Assembly (NCBI GenBank): GCA_964017145.1
Contig: OZ024852.1
Location: forward strand, 3,163,945 to 3,227,944
Direction: 5' to 3'
Origin: Agrocybe praecox
Lineage: Eukaryota; Basidiomycota; Agaricomycetes; Agaricales; Agrocybaceae
DNA: 64,000 nt
In this document: piece by piece, positions 58,949 through 64,000 of the stretch
Layout: the number at the start of each line of letters is the position of its first letter
Position numbering within the stretch: position 1 is the stretch's first letter
The notes under the pieces: model-generated
What the model was told of the DNA's origin: nothing
The model's database searches: none
What the model saw: the letters and a program-made list of their open reading frames with translations, nothing else
Position numbers and translations under genes: made by a program

Positions 58949-61545
58949 ATGATGTGGGATCTCAGTGGCCGACGGTCCCAGGAAGCAATGAACCAGCACC
59001 AACACAGCAGAAGCAGAAGCCGTTCTCCCCATCCTCCACCAATGAGGACACCCAGTCCCGCGTATGTTTTTATTTCCCTGCTCTGATGATACATTTTATT
59101 GATCTGTATGACTAGGTCCCCTGTACCGTGAGTTTTCAGAGTTTATCTTTGAAGGACAATATTATGAGTTCGATCTTCAGCATCGTTAATTCTCAATACA
59201 GCCCAAATCCATACGTGCGTGGATCCAATTCGGGTGCTACGTACCCAGCACCATCCACTTCACCGTATAAAACGTAGGTTATTTTATCAATGAATCTGTT
59301 CTAAGTATCTAACTTATACTCGTAGATCCTATGATTATGCACTGGTACCACGCTCAGTATCTGCAGTACCACAAACACCAGTATATGCTCCTCCTCAGGT
59401 CATCCAGGCCGTTCATCATCATTCAAACCATCATTCATCGAGCCACAAGCACAAGAAACACCATAGCTATACACATGTAGTCCGTGCTCCTCCGTCGCCT
59501 ATGGTGTCTTCTACTTCATATAAATCGGCCCCAGTGGTACAAACCCTACCGAGTTCTACTACACCCTACACCTCGTATCAATCAGCGCCCATTGTTGCAT
59601 CTCATCATCACAAGCATCATCCTCCAAAGAAACCTCCGGCTCCTCACGTCCACCTCTCATCTTCTAACCTTACTAAAATACCAGACACACATCCCAAGCA
59701 CCCTACAAGCACCCGTCTACACTCTCAGTCCACTTTACCAAGTACGCCGCGCCAGTCTCAACAGACGATACAACAGGTATACAGGCCTACTGTGAGCGTA
59801 CAACACCCCGACTCCCTCAACCCTCCATTCCAGTACTCGAAATGCAATGGCCGCAAAAAGGCTCTCTGTGTGAGTAAATAGATAGATTAATCATTGGAAA
59901 ATATCTCTGACACGATCCCGTGTACGTTGGGTTTAGATCGGAATTAATTATCAAGGCCAACAGAACGAGCTCCGTGGGTGCGTGAATGACGCAAAAAATG
60001 TTCGCAATTTTTTGATCCGTGAGTTTGGAGTATATCTTGTATTTCCGTCTACAGGGCTAATTTTGAGGCAAAACTCAGGACATGGCCACTACCCACCAGG
60101 AAATATTGTCGTTCTCACGGATGACGCAAAAGATGCGAGGTCTTTACCTACGCGTAGCAACATTATTGATGCTATGGGATGGCTTGTTCGCTCTGCGGAG
60201 ACTGACGATTCTCTTTTCTTTCACTGCAAGTCACCTGGAACCGGATCTTGAGGCTTGCAAGTTGCTGATGTTCCATTGCAGATTCAGGACATGGGGGACA
60301 AACCGAGGACTTGGATGGAGATGAAATTGGTGGCTGGGACCAAGGTATGATGGCTTGCCGTAATTGAGCACTGACCGATGGAATACTTACACCCGGCGTA
60401 TCAGTCATATACCCCCTGGATTTCAAGTCTAAAGGACACATTGCCGATGGCGTATGTAACGTCTCAATCTTTTTCAAAAAGCAGAATAATACTTATGTTA
60501 CCACATAGGAGATGCACGAATTGATGGTATGTGATGCAATATTCAATGATTACGATTCAAAGGTCCTGCTCTGAAACAGCTCTGGTGTCCAAAATAGGTC
60601 AAACCTCTCCCATGGGGGTGCCGTTTGACGGTACGTACACATACCCATACTTCTCAGAGAAAACACGAATTCAGCTGGTCATGTTTGTTCTTAGGGTATT
60701 TTTGACGTAAGAAATATCACTGATCAATGCATATCCTACACAACGGAAATCTAACATAAAAAATCCGAAGGCATGTCACTCTGGGACTATACTGGGTCTG
60801 TGACTTCCTAATTCAAGTTCCGTTTGTGTTACTGAGAAATCACCGTAGATCTTCCATACATCGTACGTTTCTTACCCTTGGGGATATCTATTGAGCAGTA
60901 ATCAAGAGCCGGGTAGTATTCTTCTCATGGGCGCTTGAAAGGAAAATACTTTGCCACCGGCGCAAGAAGGCGGAAAGCTACTCCAGCTGATGTCGTATGT
61001 CATTTTACTACTGTGCACATTATATACCTTATAACTTCTCACGCGCGATCCGATAGATATCATGGTCCAGTTGTAAGGACGGTGAAATGAGCGCAGACAC
61101 CTTTGCGGGAGGAATGCCAGTGGGTGCCATGAGCCATGTACGTCCTTCCTCGTCTCTCGATCAATACTACTCGAAGCCTTCCTGCTCATCAAGTTTTACA
61201 TACAGGCTTTCATAAGTGCTTTAAGTAAGTGTTATGTATCTTCCGAGTAACCTGACCCTATGACATGCTTATCCCCTCTCGTTCCTTCAAGCAACGGAAC
61301 CTAATCAAACGTACCTAGAACTGCTTCGGTCTTTAAGGTGCGTGGTAGAACTTTATGCCTTGATGTTAGACGGACACAAAACTATCTTCGTTCAGGGTGG
61401 TTCTACAGCATCGATACAACCAAAAGCCTCAACTAGCAAGCTCGCACCACGTTGTAGGTTCAGGATGCCATTGCCCAATCGCACGTACTGTGTTACTAAT
61501 TGCTCTTGCCTTCTTTAGGATCCAAACATTCAATTCATCTTATGA
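58949..61545 (+). CDS. Type I metacaspase with His/Pro/Ser-rich prodomain, 496 aa, 19 exons
   Basis: Exons: 58949-59061, 59116-59127, 59202-59273, 59326-59869, 59937-60018, 60079-60225, 60282-60344, 60405-60451, 60509-60526, 60598-60630, 60696-60707, 60771-60795, 60849-60862, 60917-60994, 61057-61137, 61206-61224, 61292-61337, 61396-61453, 61519-61545. All phases agree. A disordered prodomain (1-245) rich in Ser, Pro and His clusters precedes the C14 fold: Lys-Ala-Leu-Cys-Ile-Gly-Ile-Asn-Tyr, a GCVNDAKNV block, VVLTDD, the catalytic His327 in YSGHGGQ, Asp-Leu-Asp-Gly-Asp-Glu, and the catalytic Cys383 in DACHSGT. The end Asp-Pro-Asn-Ile-Gln-Phe-Ile-Leu is typical. Metacaspases are calcium-dependent Arg/Lys-specific proteases in stress response and cell death. 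The intron after 60225 is GC-AG; two exons are 12 nt. Confidence 0.93.
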
Positions 61546-61595
61546 CTAATTGCTTCCGGTTCATTGCTTTGTTGCGCCCTGTTTTGGGCCCTTTC

Positions 61596-62240
61596 GTGAG
61601 ATGTCCTGGCGGGTCGAGGAGTAAATTGAAGGCTCGTCAGCGGGGTAGGGGTGCGAAGAGTGATGGAAAGGGTAGTGCAAAGGTGGGAAAGGAGAAGCAA
61701 GGACCGGTGTTGATGGAGGATGCGGCAATGAGTAGTATTAGTAGTAAAAGTAAAATTTCGAGTTTAAATAACCCTTTCTTGGGTCCATAGTGCGACGACG
61801 AAGGAGGGAGAAGAACCCTATCCTGCAGAGAGGAGAATGTATGGCTACAACGACGACGAGTCAGGGTTTACCACCACCAGCGCGACTGAGTATGGGGACG
61901 AATACGACGCCATGCTGGGTGCTGTGAATATGCACATGAACATGGAATTGAGCTTGAGTGCGGTTGTCAATGATAGCGCACGATTCGTGCCCCAGTCGGG
62001 GGAGGGGGGGGGTCGACCTTGTTCGCAGTGATGGCATTGACACTGCGAGAGTGGGTCGGGCCTGATCCTGATGACAACCCGAATATGAACGATGGGTTTA
62101 CGATTGACAGAGTCGTTCGGGGGAGAGTGTGCCCAGTCCAGAAAGGAGCACAAGCGTGGCTTCGGGGTTATGGTACAGTATGCATGCTGCTGGGTTTAGT
62201 GGTGCTGGGTTGGCAGCGAATGCTATGGTTCTCCTAGCCT
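61596..62240 (+). pseudogene. Fragment of giant-gene exon 5
   Basis: Matches exon 5 of the gene at 22840-32892: Gly-Gly-Ser-Arg-Ser-Lys-Leu, then Tyr-Asp-Ala-x-Leu-Gly-Ala-Val, an Asp-Pro-Asp-Asp-Asn segment and Leu-Trp-Tyr-Ser-like sequence. It is split by stops (about 61789) and frame changes. It starts about 50 bp after the metacaspase stop. Confidence 0.75.
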
Positions 62241-62540
62241 AGTCACTACCAAAAAGTGACAAAGTTTATGATGTCGGCAAAATTTCCCCTTTTTCTTGTT
62301 CCTTTGGGGAAAACACTCCGTTTGTCAAGGGGAATAAAAAAATCCACGGAGAGTCATAGCACTTTTATGAGCTCTTGTAGACCGGTGAAATGCTAATTGA
62401 TGAATTTACACGAGAAGGAAATTTCTGACAGATTATTTTAAGAACATGAATCTCCGGAACGGCAAGACAGTTTTTGTTTTCTTTTGTGCGTAGACCATTT
62501 ATACGTGATATAAAATAACGGAATTAATATTTGATTCCAT
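62241..62540. other. Intergenic between giant-gene fragment and CACTA-like element
   Basis: AT-rich, nothing recognised. Confidence 0.45.
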
Positions 62541-62542
62541 TA

Positions 62543-63693
62543 CACGGCGGACAAATGCTTGTCAAGTCCGATTCAGTCGGAGCTTGTCAAGTGCTGTGTC
62601 ACTTGGTTGTCAAATTGATGGCTGGACGAAGCCGTCGGTCGCCCGCCCACCGGCGCGACTCTCAAAGATGAACCGCCCCAGTTGAACCGCCAAGGTCATC
62701 CACTGGCAAACGGCTCACAATTGGTTGCGATTAGCCCTTTCCATATGGCGAGGCCCCCATCAACTGTAGGCTGTCGGTACTCAGCCGTCGAGGACTGGGT
62801 ATCCCAACGCAAACTCGCAATAGCTGAAAAAATATCCATTACCTCCCAACTGAGCATTGCGAAGACAGAAACTTACTTTCTACGCTCGTAATTGAATCCC
62901 ACTGAAAGGATTGCTCGTCATGAGTATTCGAGGTAGTAGCAGGTGCGGTCGGCCCCTAAGTCCATCTCGAATGGCTCCAGCATTGATGATTCGCAAGCTC
63001 GAAGTCCTCTGCACGATTTTTTTTCGGGGTCGAAGGTGCAATCATCTGGCCGGAACCAATCTCTCCATCATCAGTTGTGCAATTCTTCTTGCTGCATTTC
63101 TTTCGACATACACAGAGTACGCGAGGATAAGATACAAGCCATGGAAAACCGAAGCAGAAAAAAAGCCTTTATTTTTGGAGGGCAGAGGCACAAATAGAAA
63201 CGGATAGAAACTAGATCTGGACAAACACACGATTGAAAGGTCTGATTTCTTGCTAATTTACAAACCCTTCCTTCCACTTCTTCACCCTGCACTCAGCGCA
63301 GAAGCTACAGCCTTTCCGGTCTCCAAACATCCTTCCCCGGCGATAAACATTTCGGTTTCCAGCCTCTGGCAGGCTACAAGAAGAGACCCAAGCTAATTTT
63401 CCGGTCCAAATGGTGTCACTGCATGGTATTCAGTGGGAAGAGGGGTAGATATGCACGTAGATGTGGTGAATTTGTGCTGTAATTTGGAAAGGAGAAGAAA
63501 CTGACGAATTCACGTAGATGTGGAAAGGATTGAAGAAAGGATTGGCACGGCGATCTCGGTCAACGTCGGTTCGGTAGTGTGTGAGACATTGAACCGGCTC
63601 GGTGAGATGCCGTGAGCGCACTTGACAAATCACTTGACACATGACTTGACAGGCTCCGCCGGATTCGGACTTGACAAGCATTTGTCCGCCGTG
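62543..63693. mobile_element. CACTA-like non-autonomous element, 1,151 bp, complete
   Basis: Inverted ends of about 30 bp beginning CACGGCGGACAAATGCTTGT and ending with the complement (…GTCCGCCGTG), flanked by TTA on both sides (62540-62542, 63694-63696). Subterminal CTTGTCAAGT/ACTTGACAAG motifs recur several times at each end, a habit of CACTA (EnSpm) elements along with the 3-bp target duplication. A minus-strand stretch (about 63120-62985) has the Cys-x-Cys-x3-Cys and Asp-Asp-Gly-Glu-Ile-Gly-Ser-Gly-Gln pattern of a TNP2-type N-terminus. PIF/Harbinger also gives TTA duplications and is the alternative. Confidence 0.7.
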
Positions 63694-63899
63694 TTAGTGT
63701 CCGAATTTTACAATTTAAACTTGAAGCTCTCTCTTGGATTTTCATAATACCAGAATACAAAAGTTATCATTACCAGTACTAGTTATTTTACCTGACAGTC
63801 CCGCGGTATTATTTAAATTACCCGTGATCTGAGAGCCATGCTAAACTCGAGGAGAAGAAGAGAAAATAAGGGCAAAAACGAAGATGAAAAATGTCGCAC

Positions 63900-64000
63900 C
63901 TCAGTTTGCACTTTCCTGCCATCCTCTCGCTGCCTACAGTGTTCTCCCATATGCACGCTCGTCGGCCCGGGTAACATTACCACGTGGCTCTTGTGTTCTG
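63900..64000 (+). repeat. Third copy of the 45600/49140 repeat, cut by the window edge
   Basis: CATCCTCTCGCTGCCTACAG, then GTTCTCCC, a GGCCCGGGTAACATTACCACGTGG stretch matching GGCCCGGGTGACATTGTCACGTGG at 49365-49390. Confidence 0.65.

Noticed and set aside
60019..60054. A 36-nt intron in the metacaspase
   Set aside because: It would leave extra residues before VVLTDD. Extending to the next AG (60078) gives a 60-nt intron and the normal family spacing.

Overview
The window reads as nuclear DNA of a filamentous basidiomycete, probably an Agaricomycete. Genes are split by many short (about 45-70 nt) GT-AG introns. The recognisable families are typical of mushroom-forming fungi: TRI5-like sesquiterpene synthases, a secreted type-B carboxylesterase, F-box/leucine-rich proteins, small secreted LysM proteins, a metacaspase, and a helical-bundle/zinc-domain protein. 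No rRNA gene, CRISPR array, operon or intact autonomous transposon was found. A 200-N scaffold gap lies at 40700-40899.

Layout. 1-7.3 kb: the start of a terpene synthase gene running off the left edge, a complete carboxylesterase, an F-box protein and a complete trichodiene-synthase-like gene. 7.3-16.5 kb: mostly repeats. These are a 558-bp TIR element with internal 24-bp repeats and a 6-bp target duplication, a small unrecognised four-exon gene, degenerate coding remnants, two tandem foldback elements with GCGC-rich arms, and a pogo-like element keeping the last 84 codons of a transposase. 16.6-19.6 kb: a cassette of two LysM genes (one intact, one broken). 19.9-21.4 kb: a frameshifted F-box-like gene. 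22.8-32.9 kb: one six-exon minus-strand gene for a 3,004-residue serine-rich low-complexity protein. 35.0-37.9 kb: an inverted copy of the LysM cassette, both genes intact. 38.0-40.5 kb: a second pogo-type MITE, another LysM gene with an in-frame stop, and a truncated copy of the 24-bp-repeat element. 40.9-54.5 kb: an accessory region of gene fragments (SNF2 helicase, LysM relic, a large decayed copy of the giant gene's 3' half), inverted repeats, a tRNA-derived SINE and a TGATCA-rich TIR element. 54.7-61.5 kb: a HeLo/MLKL-like protein with a CHORD-like Cys/His domain (its 3' part changes frame), then a 19-exon metacaspase whose frame closes across all 18 introns; a CACTA-like element lies between them. 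61.6-64 kb: another giant-gene fragment and a second, complete CACTA-like element.

How the genes may relate. Three themes recur. First, small secreted chitin-binding LysM proteins have expanded by inverted and dispersed duplication, with copies at different stages of decay. Second, two genes with expected roles in regulated cell death or non-self response (HeLo/MLKL-like and metacaspase) are neighbours; a functional link is inference only. Third, pieces of local genes have been copied and scattered around transposons, as in a fast-evolving, possibly subtelomeric or TE-rich region. All exon models were built by hand from splice signals and reading-frame continuity; no transcript or database evidence was available.
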